In this document: positions 32,015-41,060 of the stretch, piece after piece
Numbering within the stretch: position 1 is the stretch's first letter
Layout: every line of letters starts with the position of its first letter
NCBI GenBank assembly: GCA_964411985.1
Contig: CAYPNF010000009.1
Location: forward strand, 133,668-197,667
Direction of reading: 5' to 3'
Origin: CAYPNF01 sp964411985
GTDB lineage: Bacteria > Verrucomicrobiota > Verrucomicrobiia > Limisphaerales > J093
DNA length: 64,000 nucleotides
Notes under the pieces: generated by a model
Databases searched by the model: none
The model's input: the letters and a program-made list of their open reading frames with translations, nothing else
What the model was told of the DNA's origin: nothing
Program-made: the position numbers and the translations under genes

Positions 32015-35000
32015 CTATCGGCTCGTAAAGGAGTAGACTCCGGACCCGGCTTCGTACACCACATAGCCAGGTTCAGTTCGCAAAAACTGCAACCCTGCCA
32101 CCCGATCGGCAGGACGGCCGCCTTCCCGTACACTCGCTGGATCTGTGGCAGGCACGTACAAGGTAGCCTGGGTATTGGGCGGAACCGTTACCTTAAAGGT
32201 CACGTCCGATCCATCCATCCTCCATTCGCTCGCAATCCTTCCGCGAATGGAATCATAGGCTCCCCGTGCGCTGGTCAGGCCTTGACCGGATCGAGAAAGA
32301 ACCGGTCGAACCCTGATCTTGGCAAAGCCGGGTCCGTCGGTATCAATCCCCGCCACCGAGCAGTAGAGCCATTCCCCAACGCATCCCAACCAGTAGTGGT
32401 TGAAAGAATTCATCCCGGGATCCTGGTAACCCTTGTCCGGCAACCATCCATCCCAGCGCTCCCACATCGTGGTGGATCCCAGTTTCACCTGGAGTAACCA
32501 TGAGGGAAAGGTCTGGTTGAGCACCAACTGATAGGCGAGGTCGCTCTGTCCGGCTTTTTCGAGGGCAAACAAAACGAAGGGCGTGCCCAGGAATCCCGTG
32601 GCTAGATGCCAATCCTGTTTCTTCACCTCTTCGACAAACTGACGCGCCACTGCTTCGCGACGGTCCTGCGGCACCAGATCGAGTCCAAACGCGAGCGCGT
32701 AGAAAGTCTGACCGCTCTCGCCTTTGGCATCCACGATCCGGCCATCTGCCTGGATGAAACGGCTCACGAATGTCTTCTTGATCGCTTCAGCCAATTGTCG
32801 AAATCGAATCACGTCGTTGCTCTGTCCCAGTGCATTGGCCAGCTGAGTCATCAGGGTAGCCGAGTAGTAATAATAGGCCGTGCCGATGGCTTCGGAGTGC
32901 TGGGGACCGGCCAGACGCAGCCAATCGCCGTAGGCACCCGTTCCTCGGACATAGTTCGTACTCGTTTTCGAGAGGTAATCCATGTACCTGAGCAAAGCCG
33001 GATAGTGGCGCCGGACGACGGTGGTATCGCCGTAGAGTTGGTACATCTGCCAATTGCAGACCACGCCGGAATCCGCCCAGCCGGTATTGCCGAAGCTCAC
33101 GATGTTGAGGTGGGGAGCCACGTCGCCAAACCCGCCATCGTCGCGCTGCGAATCCGTGCAGAGATCGGTCAGCCACTTGGTGAAGAAGGCTGGGGAATCC
33201 AGGTTCATGCAAGCCGTCTTCATGAAGACCTGTGCATCACCCGTCCAGCCCGCCCGCTCGTCCCGTTGCGGGCAATCGGTGGGCACGTCCAGGAAGTTCC
33301 CTTTCTGTCCCCAGATCGTGTTCTCCACCAACTTGTTCACCAAGGGTTCCGAACACTCGAAGGTCCCGGTGCGCGGTAGATCGGAGTGCACCACCACTCC
33401 GGTGACATCGGCCAGCTCGGGACGATAGTCCAGTCCAGTCACCTCTACGTATTGAAAGCCATGGAAGGTGAACGAGGGTTCGTAAGCGCGCTTGGAGCCG
33501 CCATCCAGAATGTAGGTATCCGTGGCTTTGGCGGCGCGCAGGTTCGTTACGTAGAGTGTGCCATCCGGGTTGAGCATCTCCGCGTGGCGCACCGTCACTT
33601 TTTGCCCTGCATGACCTTTCGCCCTGAGCTTGACCCAGCCTACCATGTTCTGCCCCAGGTCGAAGACATAGACTCCGGGCTGCGGTTGGGTGATCTTCCG
33701 GGCAGGAAGTTCCTGGATGCGGCGGATGGGCGCACCAGGATGAGCTTCCAGGTTCGCCTGAATCGTTTGGTCGGGAATGGCATTGGACCATCCGGAATCA
33801 TTGAAGGCGGGCATGTTCCATCCGCGGATCTCCTTTCGAGCATCATACACCGAGCCCATGAGCATGTCTCCTTCCAGAACCGCTCCGTAGTGCGCCTTCC
33901 AGGTTCCGTCCGTCGCTACGGTTTCGCTGGTGCCATCGGTGTAATCCAACTGGAGTTGGGCCAGGAAACGGGTCTGATCGCCATAATAGTTGCGCCTGCC
34001 GGTAAACGCCAGGTATCCAGCATACCAACCATCTCCCAAGATCGCTCCCAGCGCGTTCTGCCCTCGTTTCAGTTGGGCCGTAAGGTCGTATCCCAAGTAG
34101 TGAACTCTTTTGCGATAGTCCGTCCAGCCAGGCGACAACACGTCCTGCCCCACTGGCTTGCCGTTCAGGTAGAGTTCGTAGACACCCAATGCGGACGCAA
34201 ACAAGACGGCCCTTTTCAAGGGTTTGGACACCGTGAATGTTTTGCGGAAGTAGGGAGGAGGCAGGATCTGAGCTTTGGTGAGGCTGAGTTCGCCCCACGG
34301 CTGATCCCCATTCTTGGCGATCTCGCTTGCCGATGACCAACCGCTCTCAACGTAGTCCACCCATTTCCATCGCTCGCCCGGCGCAGCACTTGACCGCCAG
34401 TTCGCGTCCACGGGTACGATCAACAGACCGCCGTCCTCAAAGAGAACGACCAATTTCCCCATCAGCCCAGCCGGACTCGAGCTGCCGTTGGTGACGCGAA
34501 CACCTATGGCATTCTTGCCCGGCTGCATCCGACCTGTGATGTCGAGAGAGGACACATTCTTCCAGCTGGTGCCGTTACCCGAGTCATGGCCGTTGATGTA
34601 CAGGGTGAAGGCGTCATCGGCGGCGACCAGGAAAGTGGCCTGAGCCAGCTTGCGGCCGGCCGGAATCTCCACCACGTTCCGGAAGAAGGCGTCTCCAGCC
34701 GGCTGATTCCCCATCTTTGAACCGCTCATCCAAACCCAGGAAAGCCCCTTCAGATTCAGGTTCTCTTCGAGGAGCTTTGCCCGGGGATCCGCCGTGGTGG
34801 TGTCCCCTAGGTACCCAATCCACTGCCCCTTCCAACTCGCCGGGCCGAGTAAACCTACGGTCCAGTGGTTGACCGGACTCCATTCCGAAACCTCGGCATC
34901 CTGGTTCCAGACCCGCACTTTCCAGAAACATTGCTGGACTGCACCCAACGGCGCCCCGGCGTAGGCAACATTCACCGACTCGCTGGAAAGCAATTTGCCG

Positions 35001-35284
35001 CTGTCCCAGAGGTCTGCCTGCCCTACTTTCAATGCCCCAGGCGATGTTGCTACCAGCACTTGATAGGCAGACTGGCTCAGGCCGCGCTGATGAGGCAAGG
35101 TAGCCTCCAACACCCAGCTGAAACGGGGTGTGGTCGTGTCCACGCCCACAGGATTGGTTCGATACTCGCAACGTAGATTGGCCAGCCTGGCTGGTGCCGC
35201 CTCCACCTCCCGACTCAGGGAGAGGATGAGGGCGACCGTGGCCATCCCGATTTGGGAGCGGAAGGAGCGTGTTTCTATCTTCAT
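32015..35284 (-). CDS. Secreted alpha-L-rhamnosidase, GH78
   Basis: 1089 residues. A signal peptide (about 1-29) leads into LRCEYRTNPVGVDTTTPRFS, the canonical GH78 N-terminus. An additional beta domain (about 160-300) contains AADDAFTLYINGHDSGN, resembling a carbohydrate-binding insertion. The (alpha/alpha)6 barrel carries PTDCPQRDERAGWTGDAQVF near 670-690, with the catalytic Glu in DERxGW, and a Gly-rich GTAYYYYSATL region. A C-terminal Greek-key domain follows. It removes terminal rhamnose from rhamnogalacturonan or glycosides, and fits with the GH28 and SGNH genes as pectin side-chain breakdown. Confidence 0.94.
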   Translation of the reverse strand: MKIETRSFRSQIGMATVALILSLSREVEAAPARLANLRCEYRTNPVGVDTTTPRFSWVLEATLPHQRGLSQSAYQVLVATSPGALKVGQADLWDSGKLLSSESVNVAYAGAPLGAVQQCFWKVRVWNQDAEVSEWSPVNHWTVGLLGPASWKGQWIGYLGDTTTADPRAKLLEENLNLKGLSWVWMSGSKMGNQPAGDAFFRNVVEIPAGRKLAQATFLVAADDAFTLYINGHDSGNGTSWKNVSSLDITGRMQPGKNAIGVRVTNGSSSPAGLMGKLVVLFEDGGLLIVPVDANWRSSAAPGERWKWVDYVESGWSSASEIAKNGDQPWGELSLTKAQILPPPYFRKTFTVSKPLKRAVLFASALGVYELYLNGKPVGQDVLSPGWTDYRKRVHYLGYDLTAQLKRGQNALGAILGDGWYAGYLAFTGRRNYYGDQTRFLAQLQLDYTDGTSETVATDGTWKAHYGAVLEGDMLMGSVYDARKEIRGWNMPAFNDSGWSNAIPDQTIQANLEAHPGAPIRRIQELPARKITQPQPGVYVFDLGQNMVGWVKLRAKGHAGQKVTVRHAEMLNPDGTLYVTNLRAAKATDTYILDGGSKRAYEPSFTFHGFQYVEVTGLDYRPELADVTGVVVHSDLPRTGTFECSEPLVNKLVENTIWGQKGNFLDVPTDCPQRDERAGWTGDAQVFMKTACMNLDSPAFFTKWLTDLCTDSQRDDGGFGDVAPHLNIVSFGNTGWADSGVVCNWQMYQLYGDTTVVRRHYPALLRYMDYLSKTSTNYVRGTGAYGDWLRLAGPQHSEAIGTAYYYYSATLMTQLANALGQSNDVIRFRQLAEAIKKTFVSRFIQADGRIVDAKGESGQTFYALAFGLDLVPQDRREAVARQFVEEVKKQDWHLATGFLGTPFVLFALEKAGQSDLAYQLVLNQTFPSWLLQVKLGSTTMWERWDGWLPDKGYQDPGMNSFNHYWLGCVGEWLYCSVAGIDTDGPGFAKIRVRPVLSRSGQGLTSARGAYDSIRGRIASEWRMDGSDVTFKVTVPPNTQATLYVPATDPASVREGGRPADRVAGLQFLRTEPGYVVYEAGSGVYSFTSR

Positions 35285-35447
35285 GGTGGACTAGTATCTT
35301 AGGCGATCTTAGGGCAAAACCCTACCTTTTCCTTCACAATCATGCCACCAATAAGGACGGAATTGCCAAGGACCCACCTCAGAACTTCTGCCAGGCTCAG
35401 GGCTCAATCTTCCTGGAAATCTGCCGATAAAGGAATTGCGATCGGTT

Positions 35448-35855
35448 ATGAAGACACCTGTATCCAAAGCCGGCGTGGTACTGACCCGCAGCCGCCCCGA
35501 AGGGACTGAAGTGGTGCTGGTCAAGAACCGTCGCGGCCACTGGAGCCTCCCCAAGGGGAAGCTCAGAGCGCGGGAATCTGCTAATCAAGCCGCCCTGAGG
35601 GAGTTACACGAGGAAACTAGCCTTGAACCTTGCTGGCTGCACGACGACCCTCCGGTGGTCCTCCGTAAGAAAGGGATGACCTTGTTCATTTGGTTCGGCC
35701 AAGCGGTCGATCCTGAAGCCCGGCCCAGGGGCAAAACACCCGAAATCCTGGAAGCCCGTTGGATGCGAGTTCAGGAAGCCCAGGAAGTCCTGCCGGGCTG
35801 GCAGAAACGAGTGCTGGATAGCTACTCGTTCATGTTCGAAGCCCACGCCTGCTGA
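35448..35855 (+). CDS. NUDIX hydrolase
   Basis: 135 residues from the ATG at 35448, with AAAGGAA 12 bp upstream as a possible ribosome site; a TTG at 35436 is in frame. The NUDIX box is G-x5-E-x7-REL-x-EE: GKLRARESANQAALRELHEE, followed by TS instead of TG. WSLPKGK precedes it as expected. Such enzymes cleave nucleoside diphosphates linked to another moiety, for example diadenosine polyphosphates or oxidised nucleotides. The basic GHWSLPKGK start resembles the diadenosine polyphosphate group, but the substrate is unknown. It is a single gene. Confidence 0.85.
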   Translation: MKTPVSKAGVVLTRSRPEGTEVVLVKNRRGHWSLPKGKLRARESANQAALRELHEETSLEPCWLHDDPPVVLRKKGMTLFIWFGQAVDPEARPRGKTPEILEARWMRVQEAQEVLPGWQKRVLDSYSFMFEAHAC

Positions 35856-35936
35856 GATCGAAAGTCAGCGGAGAGGTGAGGGTCACCGTGAAGACCGAAG
35901 CAAGCAGGGAGGAGGACAAAGTTACCCCATCTTGCC

Positions 35937-35964
35937 TGATCTGCCAATCTGTCATCTGCGGATA
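35937..35964. repeat. ATCTGC-type interspersed repeat
   Basis: Three ATCTG units in 28 bp, ending in ATCTGCGGAT. A related stretch occurs at 38518-38551, so the two bracket the DarTG region. Confidence 0.4.
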
Positions 35965-36078
35965 ACCCCCCTCGGATCGGTCGGTGCCTTAGGGCCTTTG
36001 AATACCCTGATTACTACCCTCACTTACGAGTTACTACCCTTACTCCCCAAGTGTTCCGGAAAGAATTCGCGGGTGAAT

Positions 36079-36124
36079 TCATCCCCGGCGGCAGCGATGA
36101 CCTCAACACGCAGCGCAAGCTGCG
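36079..36124. repeat. 46-bp direct repeat flanking darTG, left copy
   Basis: TCATCCCCGGCGGCAGCGAT is the start of a 46-bp sequence. It matches 42 of 46 positions at 37963-38008 in the same orientation, and the darTG genes lie entirely between. See the finding on the DarTG island. Confidence 0.75.
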
Positions 36125-36210
36125 CACCCTGCCCCCCGGGCCCTTCCCCCACTGGGAGCCGGGTGACCGAAAGGCTGGGTTGAGGGTTCGGCACCGCCGA
36201 ATACCCCGTC

Positions 36211-37275
36211 TCACGCCATCGCAAAGCAGACATCCCAGCCCTGCTCTCTTAACCGCTCCCAAGCCTTGAGCAGGTGCTCCGTCTTCAAAATGCGACGTTT
36301 TCTGGGACTCCATTTGTGGACTGCCGCTGCGGCTGCTGCAGGCGATTCTCGCGCATCTGTATTTTCGCGCATCACCCAGTGAACCGAACTGAGCAGCTCC
36401 AAACCGTACGGGTCTTCAAATCCTTCGATCAACTTCGCCACGCGATCCATGCGCTGACGAATGATCTCGTCGCCTTTGAGGAACACTTCCGCCTCCTCGA
36501 CCGCACCGGGCAGCAGTTCGATCGTCTTGGTTGGGTTGTCCTTGCCGTCGCCGTAGCCCTGCGTGTAGTGCCGCTCCAAACGGATGAGAACCTGCCGCAG
36601 ATTCTTCGCATATGGGCCGAATGCCTTGGCCTCGTATTGCAGCCGCAATGGCTGACCGGCTGCCTGCAGGAAATACATCAGCTTGTGAATTTCCAACAGG
36701 CTGACAAATGGGTCTAGAAGCCCTTTGAGATACCTGTCCATCAAAGCAATCAACGCGGCTTGTCCCATCGTCATCTTCGGGCGTTCGGTGCGATTCGGCA
36801 TGGTGCTCGCCGCAGGAGCACCGCCCGGCGGGAACACCAACACGCGAACATCGGGTAGTTCTGCGAACGCCGACTCGATGCGCGGGCGAACATCGTTCCA
36901 ATCCAGCCCGCCGTTGCCGCAGCCGAGCGGAGGAACCGCGATGGACCGGATGTGCAGGCGTTTGAGGGTCGCAACCAAGTCCCGCAGACCCGTCTCGATG
37001 TCCGCCATCCGGCTACCCGCGCGCCAGTGTCCCTTGGTCGGAAAGTTGATAATCCAGCGCGGCCCTCCCACCAATCCGCCAAGATCAAACACCCGCACCT
37101 TCCCAAGCTGCACCTCACCTGCCTTGCACGCCCGCTCATAGTCGCGGAACATGGGCGGGTAAGCCTGTTTGAATTGCAGCGCGATGCCCTTGCCCATGAT
37201 GCCCGCAGTGTTTACGGTGTTCACCAGCGCTTCCACCGGCGCTTCCAGCAAATTGCCTCTGGTCAATTCAATCAT
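36211..37275 (-). CDS. darG: DarG-type antitoxin: macro domain DNA ADP-ribosylglycohydrolase
   Basis: 354 residues. The N-terminal macro domain (1-155) reads MIELTRGNLLEAPVEALVNT followed by VNTAGIMGKGIALQFKQAYP, then VPPLGCGNGGLDW, the ADP-ribose-binding loops of the DarG/ALC1-like group. It removes ADP-ribose from thymidine in DNA. The C-terminal part (about 165-354; TMGQAALIALMDRYLKGLLD, EIHKLMYFLQAAGQPLRLQY, AFGPYAKNLRQVL) is the DarG C-terminal domain that binds and blocks DarT. It starts 3 bp after the toxin stop. Toxin-first order and tight spacing are typical of darTG. Confidence 0.93.
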   Translation of the reverse strand: MIELTRGNLLEAPVEALVNTVNTAGIMGKGIALQFKQAYPPMFRDYERACKAGEVQLGKVRVFDLGGLVGGPRWIINFPTKGHWRAGSRMADIETGLRDLVATLKRLHIRSIAVPPLGCGNGGLDWNDVRPRIESAFAELPDVRVLVFPPGGAPAASTMPNRTERPKMTMGQAALIALMDRYLKGLLDPFVSLLEIHKLMYFLQAAGQPLRLQYEAKAFGPYAKNLRQVLIRLERHYTQGYGDGKDNPTKTIELLPGAVEEAEVFLKGDEIIRQRMDRVAKLIEGFEDPYGLELLSSVHWVMRENTDARESPAAAAAAVHKWSPRKRRILKTEHLLKAWERLREQGWDVCFAMA

Positions 37276-37278
37276 GGT

Positions 37279-37899
37279 TCAATAATACCAACCCGGCTCG
37301 ATGGACACCGCCGGACGATGGTGTTGATGGTTTAACAGATCCTGCACCTCTTTGGCGACACTGTTGTTGTGGCAACCAACGGCTCGGAATCCCGTCCACG
37401 GGAAGAAATCCGCCACCAGAAACTCCGCCGTCTTTTGACTCGTCTTCCCCCGCCAGTCCGTAGCGCGGATGGCGGTCCAATCCAATCCGTTCAACGCTTT
37501 GACGTCCGCAAAGAACGAGGCATAAGACGATCCGGCGTTTCGGTCGCTGATGGCCCACGCCCGGCCCAGCCCGATGCCTACCGCAACAGTGCTCACCAAA
37601 TGCACGATGCTTCGCTGACAACCCGATGGCAGCCCTGTGCTGCCTCGATTGATGGTGTACAGCATTGGCGACCGCGGGCAGTAGTAGAACGGCACGAACT
37701 CACCCACAAACCGCCCGCCGCAGCACGGAACGCGAATCTGCTTCATCCGCCGCTCTTTGATGTGCGTGTAGCCGATGACCGTTGGATTCCGCTGCGCCAT
37801 TGCCACATCTGAACGTAATCCACCTTCGCCAAGAAGGCCGGGCAAATTCGCCACATCCGTGATGTGGTACACCAAAACCTCTTCAGGACGAAGGCTCAT
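37279..37899 (-). CDS. darT: DarT-type toxin: ssDNA thymidine ADP-ribosyltransferase (DUF4433)
   Basis: 206 residues, full length. It transfers ADP-ribose from NAD to thymidine bases in single-stranded DNA, blocking replication; in several systems this stops phage infection. Landmarks: YHITDVANLPGLLGEGGL at the N-terminus, EFVPFYYCPRSPMLYTI at 67-83 (NAD-binding region), and KTAEFLVADFFPW with the catalytic Glu near 159. The ATG is overlapped (ATGA) by a stop of an upstream frame that begins inside the flanking direct repeat. All key residues look intact, so the toxin is probably active. Confidence 0.93.
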   Translation of the reverse strand: MSLRPEEVLVYHITDVANLPGLLGEGGLRSDVAMAQRNPTVIGYTHIKERRMKQIRVPCCGGRFVGEFVPFYYCPRSPMLYTINRGSTGLPSGCQRSIVHLVSTVAVGIGLGRAWAISDRNAGSSYASFFADVKALNGLDWTAIRATDWRGKTSQKTAEFLVADFFPWTGFRAVGCHNNSVAKEVQDLLNHQHHRPAVSIEPGWYY

Positions 37900-37962
37900 G
37901 ACGTTCGCACTCCTCGCGTAAACTGCCCAATCCCACTTGAAACGACGAGTATCATCTTAAAC

Positions 37963-38008
37963 TCATCCCCGGCGGCGGCGATGGCCTCAACACGTAACGC
38001 AAGCTGCG
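37963..38008. repeat. 46-bp direct repeat flanking darTG, right copy
   Basis: Same orientation as 36079-36124, with four substitutions. On the minus strand both copies read LALRVE[V/A]IAAAGDE in the same frame. In this copy that frame continues to a stop overlapping the darT start codon. Confidence 0.75.
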
Positions 38009-38021
38009 AAGCACAAACAAC

Positions 38022-38062
38022 CTCCCTTTCCCTCCCCCGCTGGAAGAGGGCCAGGGCGAGGG
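38022..38062. repeat. CCCTC/GAGGG intergenic hairpin repeat
   Basis: CTCCCTTTCCCTC (38022-38034) and GAGGGCCAGGGCGAGGG (38046-38062) form an imperfect stem. Phrases of this type are widespread intergenic repeats in many bacterial genomes (recalled). Confidence 0.5.
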
Positions 38063-38210
38063 TGTCCCACATAACTTCGCGGGCTGCTCGACAAGCTGGT
38101 GGACTGTGTAGGCGTGGGGCACGGGGGACTATTCAAATTTCCAGAGCTTCGCTGCGACCTCGAGCAAGCGCCTCTGCTGCCGGAAGTCCCGGTCGCCCCA
38201 TTCTTCAACG

Positions 38211-38301
38211 CGGAGTACTCTTGGGCTTTGAGGTCGGAGTTGGCGCGGAACTGGTCGGCGGCATCCTAGAGGCGTTTCTCCAGCGCGGCGTTCATCAGCA
38301 T
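38211..38301 (-). pseudogene. hsdM: hsdM remnant (type I restriction-modification methyltransferase, N-terminal fragment)
   Basis: On the minus strand from 38301 the frame reads MLMNAALEKRL, a TAG stop, then DAADQFRANSDLKAQEYSA, after which the similarity ends. This is the very conserved start of type I HsdM subunits (normally LWDAADQLRAN...EYSAPVLGLIFLR). The stop replaces the Trp codon (TGG to TAG), and the gene is truncated within 30 residues. DarTG modules are often found inside type I restriction-modification loci, so this scar explains the location of the neighbouring darTG. Confidence 0.8.
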
Positions 38302-38517
38302 TCTTCTCCGATGGGGCGATCCCGTGCATACACATTATCCCGCGCGACTAGGATGTAAGAATATCTAAATCGGGCTCAAACGCAAACCAGAAAGCAGGAA
38401 TCTCAACCACCACCTGCCGCGACCGAGTGGGGTTTACAGTCTCAACATCCTTGGATGCTCAAACATGAAGAAAAGGAAGCAGGCAGGAAGAGAGGGTCTT
38501 CCGTCTGTTTCCTTCCA

Positions 38518-38551
38518 TCATCTGCGAAAATCGCCGCAAATCTGCGGATCA
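38518..38551. repeat. ATCTGC-type interspersed repeat
   Basis: TCATCTGCGAAAATCGCCGC followed by AAATCTGCGGATCA. Related to 35937-35964 on the other side of the DarTG region. Confidence 0.4.
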
Positions 38552-38626
38552 CTTCCCGACGACCCTCGCATATCAGGCAAACCCATTGCCAGTAGCGTAC
38601 GCTCGGAGCGCCCCCAAAGAAGAGTT

Positions 38627-41014
38627 CTATGGTACTTCGACTCGCAGGCCTGGAATGGGAAGACCATCCACGCCTACGATCCTGGCACAAGCCATCCATC
38701 CTCCGCCCCCCTGGCTCACTTTGAACATCAGCTCATTGGCGCCTTTCTTCAGTTTGATCGGGGCCATATCCTGATCCACCACCGCGCCACGGTCGACGTT
38801 GTTGCTGTGGACCACTACCCCGTTGAGCCAGGCTCTGATCCCGTCGTCGCTAGCCATCAACAATGCACCTTCCAGATCCTCCGCAACCACGATTCGTGTT
38901 CGCAGGTAGGCAGCGCAGTTGTCTTGCCCGGGGAACATCACGGAAAGGTTCACCTGATCCCCGCGAGGTGCAGGTTTCCACTGGGCCTTTTCGCCTTCCT
39001 TTTCCGGGGCGAACGCAATGTTGAAGAGTGCTTGGGCTCCGGCCGCACCCGCCTGGCTGTACGGACCGCTCACCAGCCAGTCCTGGATGAAGGCTCCTCC
39101 GCTCTGGGGCTTCGCGCGCAGCGCCCAGGCGCGCTTTACCATCTCCGCCGACTTGCACCGGGCCAGTACCTTTACCGCCACTTCATCAGCGAGCTTCGGA
39201 TCCGCAACCGCCAGTTTCTCGGCGATGCTGATGGCCGCCAACCCCGCCTCATTCGCCAGCGTGGGATCTTCCAAACCGGGCAAAACGATCTGGAGCGCCT
39301 CCCGAGTGGGGATTTGGCCGATCTGACCAAATGCCTGCTTCCTCTCCTCGGTCCGTTTCGCGGCCGCAACCGCCTCCTGAAGCAGCGTCAACCGGCGTCC
39401 TGGATCGGGCTCCTGGGCGGATACCTCAATCGCCCCCCGCAAAGCCAGAGTTTGCAGTGTGCCTTCGGAAGTCGTGCGAGCCATTTCCAACAGGTAGGGC
39501 GCAGGAAGAGCATTGGGCCATTGCGATAAGACGAGCACACCCTCCTTCGCAAGTTCCGGATCCTTGGATTGGGTTGCGGCTCGGACTTCCTCCAAGGCGG
39601 CGGGAGTTGCGAGTTCCCCGAGCACTGGCAGAACCAGCCTTCGTTGGGGAGGTGCCATTTCGTGGACAGCTCCTACGACTTGTCGACTGGTCGCCTCCTT
39701 GTCTTTGCTGGTCTGACAGATGGCATAAACGACTCTCAGCACGGGTTCGCGTGCCGCGTCCGAGGCCGTTTTGGCGGACAAATTCAACAGCGGCAGCAAA
39801 GCCTCGGGCGGGGCCAATCGGCGCAACGACTCCAGGGCGGCAGCGCGCGCCAAGGGTTCCGGAGAGGTGGCATTTTGCAGCAGGACACTGCAGGAAGCCA
39901 TATCCCCACGCTCGCCCAAAGCGCGCAGGATCTCGGCCTTCTGGCTGGCCTCAGCGCCTGAAAGGGTCGCCAGCAACGCTTCCCGCACCCCCGGGCCGTG
40001 CAGGCGAGCCAGAGTGTTCCGAGCCGCTTCTCTTTCCGCGGGCTCAGCCTGAGCCGCGGCGCGGGCGAGATTTGACATCGCGGAGGCGTCATTGAGCGTG
40101 GCATAGGCCTGCCAGGCTGCCACACGCACACTCAAGTGTGGGCTCTCGCTGGCCTTGCGGACGGTTCCGAGTGCCTCTCGACCTCTTTGGACATCGGCAT
40201 CCAACACTGCCAACTGCGCATCAGCCTGGAGGGAACTCCAGTGACGGAGCAAAGCCTTGATGACCTGCGTATCGGGCCATTCACGGATCATTTTTAAGGC
40301 CACCGGGCGGAGCGAAGCTCCTGGGGTGATCACTTCCTTCGTAATCAACTGCGCCCGCTGGCCAGCATCGGACATGGCCATTCCCCGCCAGGCCGCCGCA
40401 TGGATCGGTGCCGGAGCCTTGGATCGATAGACATTCCCATAGAGTCTCAGAGCCCCCTTTCGATTCCCTTCTGCCGCCAATGCCTCGGCGCACCGAAGCA
40501 ACGACTCAAGGAGTGCCGTTTGGACGGCCTCCGACACCTTGTCGCGTTTGGCAGAGAGTGCTGCGATCGCCTCCTTGGAGCCAATCCTTCCCAACGCCGT
40601 TGCCGCTGCGGAGGCTATGGGCGCCTCCGAACTGGAGAGCAAGGGCACCAAGACTGGCGCGGCAGCCACGTCCCGCCGCCACCCCAGTGAATCGATCACG
40701 CCGACCTTTAGCAGCCCGGACGTTTTTCCCAAGGCCTCGCGCAAGGCGGCTCCCGCTTCCGGACACGGCATACCTTCCAGGGCATACCGCGCCGCCTGCG
40801 ACAGCCGCTCATCCCCGAGCAGGGCTGCGAGGGCCGGAACGCATTTTGCCGTGCCGATCACTCGGAGCTGCTGGCAAGCCGTGCTTTTCTGAGGCGCGGC
40901 AGCCCCCGACCGGAGAACATCCATCTGAGTCTGCTCAGCGTCAGCGCGGAGATTCGGCGTGGCGAAGAGGATCAAGGCGCCGAAGAGGAGGTTCTTCACC
41001 AAGTTCGTTTTCAT
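38627..41014 (-). CDS. Secreted HEAT-repeat protein with C-terminal carbohydrate-binding-like domain
   Basis: 795 residues from the ATG at 41014, chosen because it precedes a clear signal peptide (KNLLFGALILFATPNLRA); two in-frame ATGs lie slightly upstream. Residues 60-640 are HEAT repeats (VPALAALLGDERLSQAARYA, VLVPLLSSSEAPIASAAATA). The last 150 residues are a beta-sandwich (LVSGPYSQAG, ALLMASDDGIRAWLNGVVVH, KKGANELMFKVSQGGGGW) similar to PA14-type or carbohydrate-binding modules. It has no ThuA domain. It follows the second Gfo/Idh gene by 46 bp and resembles the 12006-15155 gene in design but not in gene order. Confidence 0.8.
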   Translation of the reverse strand: MKTNLVKNLLFGALILFATPNLRADAEQTQMDVLRSGAAAPQKSTACQQLRVIGTAKCVPALAALLGDERLSQAARYALEGMPCPEAGAALREALGKTSGLLKVGVIDSLGWRRDVAAAPVLVPLLSSSEAPIASAAATALGRIGSKEAIAALSAKRDKVSEAVQTALLESLLRCAEALAAEGNRKGALRLYGNVYRSKAPAPIHAAAWRGMAMSDAGQRAQLITKEVITPGASLRPVALKMIREWPDTQVIKALLRHWSSLQADAQLAVLDADVQRGREALGTVRKASESPHLSVRVAAWQAYATLNDASAMSNLARAAAQAEPAEREAARNTLARLHGPGVREALLATLSGAEASQKAEILRALGERGDMASCSVLLQNATSPEPLARAAALESLRRLAPPEALLPLLNLSAKTASDAAREPVLRVVYAICQTSKDKEATSRQVVGAVHEMAPPQRRLVLPVLGELATPAALEEVRAATQSKDPELAKEGVLVLSQWPNALPAPYLLEMARTTSEGTLQTLALRGAIEVSAQEPDPGRRLTLLQEAVAAAKRTEERKQAFGQIGQIPTREALQIVLPGLEDPTLANEAGLAAISIAEKLAVADPKLADEVAVKVLARCKSAEMVKRAWALRAKPQSGGAFIQDWLVSGPYSQAGAAGAQALFNIAFAPEKEGEKAQWKPAPRGDQVNLSVMFPGQDNCAAYLRTRIVVAEDLEGALLMASDDGIRAWLNGVVVHSNNVDRGAVVDQDMAPIKLKKGANELMFKVSQGGGGWMACARIVGVDGLPIPGLRVEVP

Positions 41015-41060
41015 GCTGTCGTTGTGCATGGTAGACATTGTAAGATGCGTCATGGTGAGT

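Larger units (their letters stand above)
35856..36210. other. Intergenic region flanking the DarTG module, 355 bp
   Basis: Contains an ATCTGC-rich dispersed repeat (35937-35964) and the left copy of a 46-bp direct repeat (36079-36124) that recurs upstream of darT. No complete gene was recognised. A minus-strand frame in 36024-36233 reads LALRVEVIAAAGDEFTREFF, the same phrase as beyond the other copy, so it may be the duplicated end of a lost gene. Confidence 0.55.
37900..38626. other. Gene-poor region with hsdM remnant and repeats, 727 bp
   Basis: From left: the right copy of the darTG-flanking direct repeat (37963-38008), a CCCTC/GAGGG hairpin repeat (38022-38062), an hsdM 5' remnant (38211-38301), about 200 bp without recognised content, and an ATCTGC repeat (38518-38551). 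No intact gene. A minus-strand frame between 38129 and 38220 reads VEEWGDRDFRQQRRLLEVAA, protein-like but unrecognised. Confidence 0.6.

Noticed and set aside
36428..36901. Extra minus-strand frames inside darG
   Set aside because: Out-of-frame shadows with Arg-rich products; the darG frame carries the macro-domain motifs.
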